Both the position numbers and the translations under genes were made by a program. The notes under the pieces were generated by a model, which searched no databases, was not told the origin of the DNA, and was given only the letters and a program-made list of their open reading frames with translations. 64,000 bases of DNA, taken from the NCBI GenBank assembly GCA_964430225.1, contig CAYSFE010000001.1, positions 1-64,000 on the forward strand. Direction: 5' to 3'. This stretch comes from CAYSFE01 sp964430225 (lineage in GTDB: Bacteria > Patescibacteriota > Dojkabacteria > GCA-016699595 > JBAXKR01). This document shows, in pieces, positions 26,314 to 34,494 of the stretch (positions are counted from its first letter, which is position 1; each line of letters starts with the position of its first letter).

Positions 26314-28656
26314 TTACTTTCTTTTTCTACCTCTAAATATTCCCTTAGGTCTATTAAATACTTCTAGCGCTTCTTTAAGCTCAATATTTAAGAAATCATA
26401 TGATTTAGGAATAGATCTAAACTTTGAATCTATTAAAATATATGGACCAAATCTACCAATACCCACTTTAACTTCATTTCCCATTTTATCTACTCCTAAT
26501 GTTTTAGGTAGTTCTAGAAGTTTAAGTGCTAGTTTAAGATCCATACTATCAAGAGGAATTGTAGGAGGTATTGAAGTCATTTTAGACTTTTGTTCAGTAC
26601 CAAGTTTTACATATGGACCATATCTTCCTACAAGCATAAATACTTCAAGTCCTGATACTGGATCTTTACCAAGTGGCATATTAGCTTTCTTCTTAGCTTC
26701 AATAATCTCAGCTAAGTTTTCCATATTAAGATCTGCAGGCATTACATTCTGATCAAGTGATACTTTAACACTATCTCCCTTATCATCTTTTTGATCTGTT
26801 TCAATATATGCTCCATATCTTCCTACTCTCACGTCAAATTTAAATCCAGGTAGTTTAACAGTACACATTTCTTTAGCATCAATAACTCCAAGGTTCTTTT
26901 CTACCATTGCTGCTATTCCTTTAGATCCTTCGTAAAACTTTCTAAGATATGGAAGGTATTCAATTTCATTTGTTTCTATCTTATCTAAGCTCTCTTCCAT
27001 ATTAGCTGTAAAGTTTAGATCCACATATTCAGAGAAATATTTTTCAAGTAGAGTTGTGACAGCAAATGCTGTAAATGTAGGAATGAGTTGATTAGATTTT
27101 TTAAATACATATCCTCTATCTACAATAGTTGAAATGATAGATGCGTATGTACTAGGTCTTCCAATTCCTTCAGCTTCCAATTTCTTAACCAGAGTTGCGT
27201 CAGTATATCTTGAAGGTGGTTTAGTCTCATGAGATTTACCCTCTAGAGACTTTAAATCTAATACTTGTCCAACTTTAAGTTCAGGTAATATCTTCTCACT
27301 ATCATCAAGAGATTCATCTGGATTATCTGATCCTTCAACATACGCTCGTAAGAATCCAGCAAATAGTATTCTTCTACCCGAAGCTTTAAAGATAAACTCT
27401 TCACCTTTAGAAGTTGTTTTAATAGAAAGATTTACTACTTTCACACTAGCATCTTTCATTTGAGTAGCCATTGCACGTTTCCAAATAAGGTCATAGAGTT
27501 TATGTTGTTCTCCACTTAAACCTAATTCATCAGCTGATTTCATTTCAGTACCTGCAGGACGTATTGCTTCATGTGCTTCTTGTGCACCTTTCTTCTTTCC
27601 AAACATACGTACTGATTCATATACAAATTCTTTTCCATATCTAGTCTCAACAGATTTTCTAATTGCTGATACTGCTTGAGAAGAGAGGTTATATGAGTCT
27701 GTTCTCATGTATGTTATTAATCCAGCTTCATATAGTTTCTGAGCAATTTGCATTGTCTGTTTAGCAGAATATCCAAATTTTCTATTCGCTTCTATTTGTA
27801 AAGAAGAAGTAATGAAAGGACCATATGGATATCTTGCTTGGACAGATTCTTTAATATCAGATACAATATATTCAGACTTTTCTAATCTCTTTTTAAGTTC
27901 TTCTGCTTTCTTTTCATCTATTAATATTGCCTTTGATCCTTCTTTAAGATTTCCTGTACTTTCATCAAAACTTGTTCCAGTAGCTATCTTACTATCATTT
28001 ATCTGATCAAGTGTAGCTTCAAATGTTTTAAAGTTAGCTAGTAAATCCCAATAAAGAGATTTTTTGAATAGCCTTCTTTCTTTTTCCCTATTTACAATTA
28101 ATCTAACAGCAACACTTTGAACTCTACCTGCTGATAATCCTACAGCAATCTTTTTCCATAAAAGAGGGGATAGGGTATATCCAAACAGTCTATCTATGAC
28201 CCTTCTAGTTTCTTGAGCATTTACAATATTTTGATCTACTTTACGAGGATTCTTTAGAGCTTCAGTAATAGCTTCTTTAGTTATTTCATGAAATACCATA
28301 CGTTTAACTGGTACTTTGGGTTTTAATACTTCTTTTAAATGCCAAGATATGGATTCTCCTTCTCGGTCTTCGTCAGTTGCGAGGATCAGTTCATCAGATT
28401 TCTCTAGTAAACTCTCAAGTTCTTTAAGTATCTTTTTCTTCTCTTGAGGGATTACATATATTGGTTCATAGTCCTTTTCTACATTCACTCCTAATGTTGC
28501 CCACTTATGCTTCTTATACTTAGCAGGTATCTCTGTAGCAGACCTTGGAAGATCACGAATATGCCCTTGGGATGCTTTAACTACATACCCATCAGGTAGA
28601 AACTTAGATATTGTTTTTGCTTTAGTAGGTGATTCTACTATGACTAACTTTTTCAT
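26314..28656 (-). CDS. topA: DNA topoisomerase I
   Basis: Type IA topoisomerase that relaxes negative supercoils. The Toprim domain has the catalytic Glu in VIVESPTKAKT (residues 5-15) and the acidic triad in ATDEDREGESISWH (about 99-112). The active-site tyrosine lies in AGLITYMRTDSYN (about 305-317). The C-terminus (about 600-780) carries three Topo_C_Rpt-type repeats, each with a G-R-Y/F-G-x-Y/x core (VGRYGAYI, VGRYGPYV, IGRFGPYI). There are no four-cysteine zinc fingers. Length (780) is normal for the family. Confidence 0.95.
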   Translation of the reverse strand: MKKLVIVESPTKAKTISKFLPDGYVVKASQGHIRDLPRSATEIPAKYKKHKWATLGVNVEKDYEPIYVIPQEKKKILKELESLLEKSDELILATDEDREGESISWHLKEVLKPKVPVKRMVFHEITKEAITEALKNPRKVDQNIVNAQETRRVIDRLFGYTLSPLLWKKIAVGLSAGRVQSVAVRLIVNREKERRLFKKSLYWDLLANFKTFEATLDQINDSKIATGTSFDESTGNLKEGSKAILIDEKKAEELKKRLEKSEYIVSDIKESVQARYPYGPFITSSLQIEANRKFGYSAKQTMQIAQKLYEAGLITYMRTDSYNLSSQAVSAIRKSVETRYGKEFVYESVRMFGKKKGAQEAHEAIRPAGTEMKSADELGLSGEQHKLYDLIWKRAMATQMKDASVKVVNLSIKTTSKGEEFIFKASGRRILFAGFLRAYVEGSDNPDESLDDSEKILPELKVGQVLDLKSLEGKSHETKPPSRYTDATLVKKLEAEGIGRPSTYASIISTIVDRGYVFKKSNQLIPTFTAFAVTTLLEKYFSEYVDLNFTANMEESLDKIETNEIEYLPYLRKFYEGSKGIAAMVEKNLGVIDAKEMCTVKLPGFKFDVRVGRYGAYIETDQKDDKGDSVKVSLDQNVMPADLNMENLAEIIEAKKKANMPLGKDPVSGLEVFMLVGRYGPYVKLGTEQKSKMTSIPPTIPLDSMDLKLALKLLELPKTLGVDKMGNEVKVGIGRFGPYILIDSKFRSIPKSYDFLNIELKEALEVFNRPKGIFRGRKRK

Positions 28657-28712
28657 AAAACAAACACACTATACCATAAACAAGTAATGAGGGATTATAC
28701 ACATAGATATGT

Positions 28713-28745
28713 AAAGGATGCAAAAGAAGAGATCCTTTTGTTATT
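28713..28745 (-). terminator. Possible terminator hairpin
   Basis: AAAGGAT (28713-28719) and ATCCTTT (28732-28738) form a 7-bp stem with a 12-nt loop, just downstream of the minus-strand gene ending at 28746. There is no U-run on the minus side; on the plus side ATCCTTTTGTTATTTT is richer in T. Low confidence. Confidence 0.25.
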
Positions 28746-29759
28746 TTAAGCTTCTTCTAGAGATACTCCTAAATGTTGTGCAAATAACTTCTTTATTTCC
28801 ATATTTACTTTCATAACATCACCTGCCAGTTTATCATATCGAGCGGTCATAGCATTATAACTGTCATAAACTTGTCCACGTCCTAAATAAAGATTTGCAT
28901 CACCATAAGGAATTAATAGAGGTTGTGCGCGTAATCTAAGAACTCTACGACTATTCATTGGTAATCTGTCATCAGCTGAACCATATACAATATACCCTTT
29001 CACATTATTTGGTCCAGTGACTCCTCTAAACTCCTTAAACATTATTTCCCGATTATCTCCTTCATCAGTCATATATGCAACTGCCTGTCCAGGATTTAAA
29101 TGAGTAATATTGATTGGTTTACAGTCACCTAGAATACTAGAGATTATAAGCCCTTCAATGCCTACATATGCATCTTCTGCTTTTTCTAAAGTCCAATGAT
29201 TTACTTCTATTTCACGATGATCCCTAATTCTAGAAAACACAGTTGGACTTTTAAAGAAACCACGTAATTTTAAAAGCTTTGCTTCTTGTATTTCTATTTC
29301 TTGAGGAGTTAATGTTCTTTTTAACCCTTGAAGTAAATTAGGATTAAGTTCTAGTTTATTATTAACTAATTTACCTAACACACTTATAGGAATATAAGCA
29401 TTTATATTTTCACTAATAGGAACCTCTGTGCCATCAAGCAATACAATTGTAAACGCTAGAGGATTTTTATCTTTAAGACAGTGTACATCTTTGATTCTTC
29501 CAACACTTAACCCTTTCAACTGAATTCTTTCTTCGGCACCAAGACTCCTTAAAGTGATTCTATCTAAATCGGAAACACTCATAACAGTATCACCTTCTAC
29601 AGGTTTGTAATTAAGTCCATGAACAGTTGGATATGGAAGTAAGTCTTTTAATGTTACAAGTGGTTTTTCAGACATTCTAACTCCCCCTATTGCTTCTCTA
29701 ACAACTTCAACAAAAAATGGATTTGTTAATCTTCCCAATTCCGAAGAGTCTATTAACAT
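28746..29759 (-). CDS. hypothetical protein
   Basis: A 337-residue soluble protein I cannot place. It is rich in short beta-like stretches (VHGLNYKPVEGDTVMSVSDLDRITLRSLG, about residues 48-76; IKDVHCLKDKNPLAFTIVLLDG, about 88-109) and ends in a helical, charged tail (about 300-337, DKLAGDVMKVNMEIKKLFAQHL). No signal peptide, membrane segment or catalytic motif. It is divergent from the 373-residue gene at 29886 across a 126-nt gap with promoter signals on the plus side. Confidence 0.68.
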   Translation of the reverse strand: MLIDSSELGRLTNPFFVEVVREAIGGVRMSEKPLVTLKDLLPYPTVHGLNYKPVEGDTVMSVSDLDRITLRSLGAEERIQLKGLSVGRIKDVHCLKDKNPLAFTIVLLDGTEVPISENINAYIPISVLGKLVNNKLELNPNLLQGLKRTLTPQEIEIQEAKLLKLRGFFKSPTVFSRIRDHREIEVNHWTLEKAEDAYVGIEGLIISSILGDCKPINITHLNPGQAVAYMTDEGDNREIMFKEFRGVTGPNNVKGYIVYGSADDRLPMNSRRVLRLRAQPLLIPYGDANLYLGRGQVYDSYNAMTARYDKLAGDVMKVNMEIKKLFAQHLGVSLEEA

Positions 29760-29873
29760 ATTTATAAATATAATAAATATTTAAGCAGATGTGCGGATTA
29801 TATCATAACCCAATCCTTACTTACTAGAAGTCTATAATTACATTTCCCATATACTTCTATTATTCTAAAATAG

Positions 29874-29885
29874 TACAATTCCTAC
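29874..29885 (+). promoter_or_regulatory. -10 element, leaderless geometry
   Basis: TACAAT (29874-29879) ends 6 nt before the ATG at 29886, and there is no Shine-Dalgarno. The -35 region is not clear. Confidence 0.4.
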
Positions 29886-31007
29886 ATGGTAAATGAACCA
29901 GGACAAACTGAAAGTAAAGGTATCCCACAAGTTTCAATAGAGACTAAAGAAGCATGTAAATCACTTGCAACTAAACTACATAATGCAATTAAGACCAAGT
30001 GTAAAGTAGCTATAGAAATAAATATAGAGGAAGGAAAAGGATTTAAGGTTGAGATTCCCAATGGTATTAAAGAAGGAGTTAAGTGTGGAGTCATAATTAC
30101 AGATAGATTTGGAAATGTAATAGCTACTGGAGGTACAAAGGAAGAAATAAAGAGAAGAATAAATGGAGCATCAGCTACAAAAGTAATAATGTCATATATG
30201 ATGTTAAAAGATCTATTTGAAAGAAAGCTCATAGATTTAAATGATTTGAATACAAAGCAATTACCTAGTCATAGTAGTAAAGTGAATGGGAATGAAATTG
30301 AAAGGGATATAAGTATAAATGAATATTTACATGATATTCTTGGAGAATCTCAAAATGCACAAATAGCTGCTTTAAGAAAAATGTACGTTGAGCTTATGAC
30401 TGGATTAGAAGGCACTTCAGAGAATCCAATGGATGATATTGAAAATAAGATTAATGATTACTTAGGAGTAAGTGATGAAGAAAATAAATATTTTCCAAGA
30501 ACATCAACAATAGGAAAATCAGATAAAGGACTAGGAAACACTGGACCTTTTGACGTATTACACGAATCATTTAGAAAAACAGTAGAGGAATGTAAGTCAG
30601 AAAGTTCTCCTCTTCCAGCTGAATTCAGAAATGCTTTCTTAGAAACATTAGCTCTACTTCCAATAGATCCTGCAAGAATGCCACATACATTTAAAAGACA
30701 AAATCCAGATAAATTAGTAGAAGGACATCATATAAGAGAAAAATCAGGATGGTATGCTGACCAAGGAGACGACAGAAATCTCACAAGCTCATTTTTAGAA
30801 GGATTAGTTAATGGAGAATTAGTATATATTAGTTTTTATCATGAAGTAGAAGAGGTAACAAAATATAATGATCAAATAACAGTAAACAAACCTTCAGGTT
30901 TATTTACTGAGATTCAAAGAGAAAATCAACAAAAGAGATATTTAAGTATGGTAGGGGAGGCAATTAAACAAGTTTCAGAAGATCCAACTCTTTTACTATT
31001 TACCTAA
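29886..31007 (+). CDS. hypothetical protein
   Basis: A 373-residue soluble protein without a recognised domain. The N-terminal 110 residues look alpha/beta, with a strand pair (CKVAIEINIEEGKGFKVEIP and VIITDRFGNVIATGG). The rest is mainly helical with a conserved-looking HHIREKSGWYADQGDDRN (about residues 282-299) that contains two adjacent His and several Asp, a possible metal site, though this is only a guess. It overlaps the convergent cytochrome b5-like gene by 12 nt. Function unknown. Confidence 0.68.
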   Translation: MVNEPGQTESKGIPQVSIETKEACKSLATKLHNAIKTKCKVAIEINIEEGKGFKVEIPNGIKEGVKCGVIITDRFGNVIATGGTKEEIKRRINGASATKVIMSYMMLKDLFERKLIDLNDLNTKQLPSHSSKVNGNEIERDISINEYLHDILGESQNAQIAALRKMYVELMTGLEGTSENPMDDIENKINDYLGVSDEENKYFPRTSTIGKSDKGLGNTGPFDVLHESFRKTVEECKSESSPLPAEFRNAFLETLALLPIDPARMPHTFKRQNPDKLVEGHHIREKSGWYADQGDDRNLTSSFLEGLVNGELVYISFYHEVEEVTKYNDQITVNKPSGLFTEIQRENQQKRYLSMVGEAIKQVSEDPTLLLFT

Positions 31008-31346
31008 TTTAGCAATCACCTTATATTTCCTTACAATAATATCTCCCCCTATTAGATTTAATTCTTCAGAAGAATCTTTTCCTGCTAAGTAGTGATATGT
31101 TCCATTAGTCTCATAAAACTTTCTTCCTTCACTAACATCATATACATATCCATTAAGTCCAAGATAAATTGGTTTAGTTGGATCTGATCCATCATACTGA
31201 GATAGTTCAGATAGTGACATAGTTTGAATATCTTCTTTTACAACTACTTTCATATTTCTTTTTGTTTGATAGGAGTAAAAGAAAAAAACAACAAAACTAA
31301 CCAGAAAGAGAACTATGAGAATAATTACAAATTTTTTAATCGTCAT
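30996..31346 (-). CDS. Membrane-anchored cytochrome b5-like (MAPR-type) domain protein
   Basis: About 116 residues: an N-terminal membrane helix (about 5-27, VIILIVLFLVSFVVFFFY) followed by a cytochrome b5-like heme/steroid-binding domain. The core is SLSELSQYDGSDPTKPIYLG and LNGYVYDVSEGRKFYETNGTYHYLAGKDSSEEL, which matches the MAPR pattern (LxxYDG...PIYxAxxGxVYDV...YxxxxxYxxxAGxDxS). I start it at ATG 31346, which overlaps the stop of the upstream gene by 11 nt; a longer frame to 31391 lies inside that gene. Heme or another hydrophobic ligand on the outer membrane face is likely. Confidence 0.78.
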   Translation of the reverse strand: MTIKKFVIILIVLFLVSFVVFFFYSYQTKRNMKVVVKEDIQTMSLSELSQYDGSDPTKPIYLGLNGYVYDVSEGRKFYETNGTYHYLAGKDSSEELNLIGGDIIVRKYKVIAKLGK

Positions 31347-32025
31347 CGATTTCATTTTCATCTTCATCTTCAACAATTGGAGGTGTTCCATTTAAAGTGG
31401 GGCCAGTATATGTTCCCATAACAGGACGAGCTGTCATATATGATAGTGGATGAGGGAATACATTTGTTACATCTCTTCCTCCTGTAATACCATTATGAGT
31501 ACAATTACTCCATGAAGGATGAGTACTCACACTATACACCACCCCTTTATATGCGATATAACAATTACCTGCTTTGTTGTGAGTTGCTAGTGAACTCTGT
31601 GTAAATACTTCAGTTCCTTTTGTTACAGGTTTAACAGTAGTCTTAGTACCAGTTGTAGTTACAAGATACTGTTGAATTCGAGCTAAATCACTTCCATGTT
31701 GATTTGTAAATGTTGTAGACATATCAGTATTACATACAAAGATGTCACCACCTGAGTGAGAGTTTCTAAGTGAAGTTACATCATATTTACTTCCCTTAAT
31801 AGTGACTATACATTTATTACTTGTAACAATACTACTCGTACTTGAGCTTATTGTTGAAAGAGTTTCTGAACTAGAAGAAGAAGAGGGAATACTTGAACTA
31901 CTTTCAGAACTAGTAGAAATTGAATTAGATGATTCAGCTAAAGAAGTAGCTAACATATCAGCACCTCTATATGCTGTAACAAGAGTTAAAGATGCAGCTC
32001 CCAACACAAGTACAACTGTAGACAT
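31336..32025 (-). CDS. Anchored protein with two cytochrome b5-like domains
   Basis: A membrane helix (STVVLVLGAASLTLV) is followed by a Ser/Glu-rich linker of about 45 residues. Two segments then each look like shortened cytochrome b5 domains: CIVTIKGSKYDVTSLRNSHSGGDIF...HGSDLARI, with the HxGGD and HGxD heme-ligand-type motifs, and CYIAYKGVVYSVSTHPSW...GGRDVTNVFPHP. The end is very acidic (EDEDENEIDDD). The frame is open to 32154 but that would run across the padR promoter, so I prefer ATG 32025; TTG at 32070 is another option. It is coupled (11-nt overlap) to the smaller b5-like gene. A heme/electron-transfer role at the surface is inferred. Confidence 0.68.
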   Translation of the reverse strand: MSTVVLVLGAASLTLVTAYRGADMLATSLAESSNSISTSSESSSSIPSSSSSSETLSTISSSTSSIVTSNKCIVTIKGSKYDVTSLRNSHSGGDIFVCNTDMSTTFTNQHGSDLARIQQYLVTTTGTKTTVKPVTKGTEVFTQSSLATHNKAGNCYIAYKGVVYSVSTHPSWSNCTHNGITGGRDVTNVFPHPLSYMTARPVMGTYTGPTLNGTPPIVEDEDENEIDDD

Positions 32026-32116
32026 CTTTATTAAGTAGTCGATCAAAGTTTTTAAAAATGGTTCTTTCAAGGGAGTAGATAAAAATCTATATATATAGTC
32101 TATCAGAAAAAAAGTA

Positions 32117-32164
32117 TTGACAGAATGGATACATTGTAATACGATACATCTCAATACGATATAC
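32117..32164 (+). promoter_or_regulatory. padR promoter with tandem 15-nt repeats
   Basis: TTGACA (32117-32122), 17 nt, TACGAT (32140-32145). Overlapping it are GATACATTGTAATAC (32128-32142) and GATACATCTCAATAC (32143-32157), identical at 12 of 15 positions, then a partial third copy GATATAC (32158-32164). The repeats cover the -10 and start region, a natural site for autorepression by the PadR protein encoded next. Confidence 0.7.
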
Positions 32165-32180
32165 TTTTTAAATAATTTTT

Positions 32181-32510
32181 ATGAACATTTCAAAAGAGCT
32201 ATTAAAGGGAACTACTAAGATAATGGTGCTTAGTGTTATAGATGGAAGAGAACTATATGGATATCAAATTATTAAACTTCTTAAAGAGAAATCTGCAAAT
32301 GTCTTAAAGATGGGAGAGGGAACAATCTATCCAATACTTCATCATTTAGAATCTGAAAAATATTTATCCTCAAGATGGGAAGATATGGATAACGGAATGA
32401 AAAGAAAATACTACTCCTTAACAGAAAAGGGAAAAGGTCTTCTAAAGAAATCTTTAGAAGAATGGAAAGACTTTACTAATATTGTTAACACAACTTTATT
32501 CCACTCATAA
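32181..32510 (+). CDS. PadR family transcriptional regulator
   Basis: A 109-residue winged-helix regulator. The family hallmark is clear: LSVIDGRELYGYQIIKLLKEKS, then the wing GEGTIYPILHHLESEKYLSSRWED (about residues 47-70) and RKYYSLTEKGKGLLKKSLEEW (about 76-96). PadR proteins are usually autorepressors and often sit before a HAAS-domain membrane gene, as here: the next two genes overlap by 1 nt and 4 nt. The ligand or signal is unknown, although envelope stress or drugs are typical. Confidence 0.92.
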   Translation: MNISKELLKGTTKIMVLSVIDGRELYGYQIIKLLKEKSANVLKMGEGTIYPILHHLESEKYLSSRWEDMDNGMKRKYYSLTEKGKGLLKKSLEEWKDFTNIVNTTLFHS

Positions 32511-33160
32511 TGTCATACAAAGATTTTATTGAAAATTTTGTAGAGAGTTCTTCTTTATCTGAAAAAGACTCAAAACTTCTTGCTTTAGAAATGGAATCGG
32601 ATTTCTATGCTAAAGAAAAAGATTTAATTCTAAATAACGAAAAGGACACCATGAAAAAGATTGAAGATGATTTTGGAGATAAAGATAAGCTAGCTGAACA
32701 AATGTTCTTAGCTCATCATAAATATCTAAATATTCCAATACTTGGACCACTTCTATATTTTAAAACTATTAGATGGATTATTGTAATAACATTGCTTTAT
32801 CCACTTAATGTGTTATGTGCAAACTTTATTGGCGGAATGTTATATATTTCTCAAAACTTTTCAACTGAAAGTCAATTTAGTCTAAATAACATTGTATATA
32901 TTTTAGGTTATATACTTCCTTTTTTGCCATTAATATTTTTATTTATTAAATTTAAGGTTTCAAATAAAGATATAGTTTTAAGCACCTTGTTATCGGTTGT
33001 GATAATAACTCTTACAATCTTTTTCTTTTTCATGGGCCCTATAAATAGCTATTCAACATTCTCACTAGAATCAAACATAATTATGCTTGGTCTTATTGCT
33101 TCTCCATATTTATTTTTCGTTTTAATTACTTTAGTTCTTAAGAGACTTTTGAAAAGATGA
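32510..33160 (+). CDS. HAAS-domain-like membrane protein
   Basis: A 216-residue protein with a soluble N-terminal helical region (residues 1-80: DFIENFVESSSLSEKDSKLL...MKKIEDDFGDKDKLAEQM) like the HAAS/DUF1700 signalling domain that accompanies PadR regulators. Four membrane helices follow (about 88-110, 122-142, 155-175, 190-212). The ATG shares a base with the padR stop (TAATG). Inferred job: a membrane partner in the same response as the PadR protein. Confidence 0.78.
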   Translation: MSYKDFIENFVESSSLSEKDSKLLALEMESDFYAKEKDLILNNEKDTMKKIEDDFGDKDKLAEQMFLAHHKYLNIPILGPLLYFKTIRWIIVITLLYPLNVLCANFIGGMLYISQNFSTESQFSLNNIVYILGYILPFLPLIFLFIKFKVSNKDIVLSTLLSVVIITLTIFFFFMGPINSYSTFSLESNIIMLGLIASPYLFFVLITLVLKRLLKR

Positions 33161-34341
33161 CAAAAATAGTACTAAGAAAACTTTTAATTCAATTCATCGT
33201 AGTTATTTCAGTTATATTAGTTTTAATATTTATTCCTACTTCCTTATTTGGTCCTAAAAATATTAAGTATACAAAGGCAGAAGAATTAGGTGACAGAGGC
33301 TATGTTTTCGTATTAGGTAACAGTTCTTTTAGTGGTACCTTAGTAACTGATAACTATGGGAATACTTTATTAGAGAAGCCTTATAAGGCCCCAAAGATAT
33401 TTGATTTAGGAAATACTTCAATATTACTTATCGAGGGAAACCCTTCAAACAACGAAAATATAAACGAAGTATACACCTTTGAGAAAGCATCAAATCTTAA
33501 TGGGAATAAAGTTAGTTTAAAAGAACAGAAGGAACTTTTAAATAACATCTTCCTAAATATAAATTTAAAAGACATATTTCAAACAAACTACTCAATAAGT
33601 GCTGATAACAAAGCAATTAATATCCCCCTATGTATTTTGAAAGAAAGAAAGCCAAATAAGATAGCATGTTTCAGTATTAATTCCATAGACTTCTCATACA
33701 AAGAAATAAATACTGACGAGATAAATCAAAAAATGAGCAAGTTTACTTCTAACAGATACGAACTTTCTTCTGAAGAGTATGACCAGACTGTAGAAGATAC
33801 TTTCGTTTCATTAAAACTACACTATATTAATGATGACCTAGACCTAATTGGTCCATCTGAACCGGTATTAAAATTCAAAGTAACCGCTTCTAATATTATT
33901 ATTAGCAATGACAACACAGGAAAACAACAATTAGATACTTCTGAAATTAGTCAACCTGTATTAGATTTTAATCAACCACCTTTTAGCTATTTTAATTATG
34001 AAAGTTCCATACCATATACTACTGTAAACTTAAATATGGACTATAAAAATATTAAGGACTTTGACTATTCACTTGGGGATAAACAACTTTCTAGAACAAT
34101 TGATGTCAATAACCCAGTTATTGGAGAACAGTATTTAGAGAAAGATGGAGAAAAACTAATGAGTTGGTTTTCGTTATATAACCAAAATAGTATTTCAGCT
34201 GGATTAATTGATAATTGTATATATATAAAAATTAACCAGGATATCTATATGATTAATACCAAAGAAAATAAAACATATAAAATTAATACTTCTCTAGAAT
34301 CTGATAGCAATATAAGAATATTATCTATATTTGCCTTTTAA
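33157..34341 (+). CDS. hypothetical membrane-anchored protein of the padR operon
   Basis: A 394-residue protein with one N-terminal helix (about 8-28, FIVVISVILVLIFIPTSLFG) and a large extracytoplasmic region rich in N, S, T and Y with predicted beta strands. Short repeats of the type xYxFxKxSxL and YxINTS suggest a beta-propeller- or beta-sandwich-like fold, but no family is certain. It overlaps the HAAS gene by 4 nt (ATGA) and so completes a three-gene operon: regulator, membrane protein, surface protein. Confidence 0.7.
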   Translation: MTKIVLRKLLIQFIVVISVILVLIFIPTSLFGPKNIKYTKAEELGDRGYVFVLGNSSFSGTLVTDNYGNTLLEKPYKAPKIFDLGNTSILLIEGNPSNNENINEVYTFEKASNLNGNKVSLKEQKELLNNIFLNINLKDIFQTNYSISADNKAINIPLCILKERKPNKIACFSINSIDFSYKEINTDEINQKMSKFTSNRYELSSEEYDQTVEDTFVSLKLHYINDDLDLIGPSEPVLKFKVTASNIIISNDNTGKQQLDTSEISQPVLDFNQPPFSYFNYESSIPYTTVNLNMDYKNIKDFDYSLGDKQLSRTIDVNNPVIGEQYLEKDGEKLMSWFSLYNQNSISAGLIDNCIYIKINQDIYMINTKENKTYKINTSLESDSNIRILSIFAF

Positions 34342-34494
34342 TTTACCTTATTAATTAAGAACAAAGATACTTAAATTAAATATTGGTTTTTTAATCATAA
34401 AAAGAGTACTAGAAGAGTATACTGCCCCATAGTCTTATTTTTGTAACGTTTTTCTACAATTTCGTTATATCAATATGTATTTAAATGAATTCAT

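Noticed and set aside
32026..32154. N-terminal extension of the double cytochrome b5-like protein
   Set aside because: It would cover the padR promoter and repeats and adds an unusual Cys/Phe-rich start; ATG 32025 gives a standard membrane anchor.
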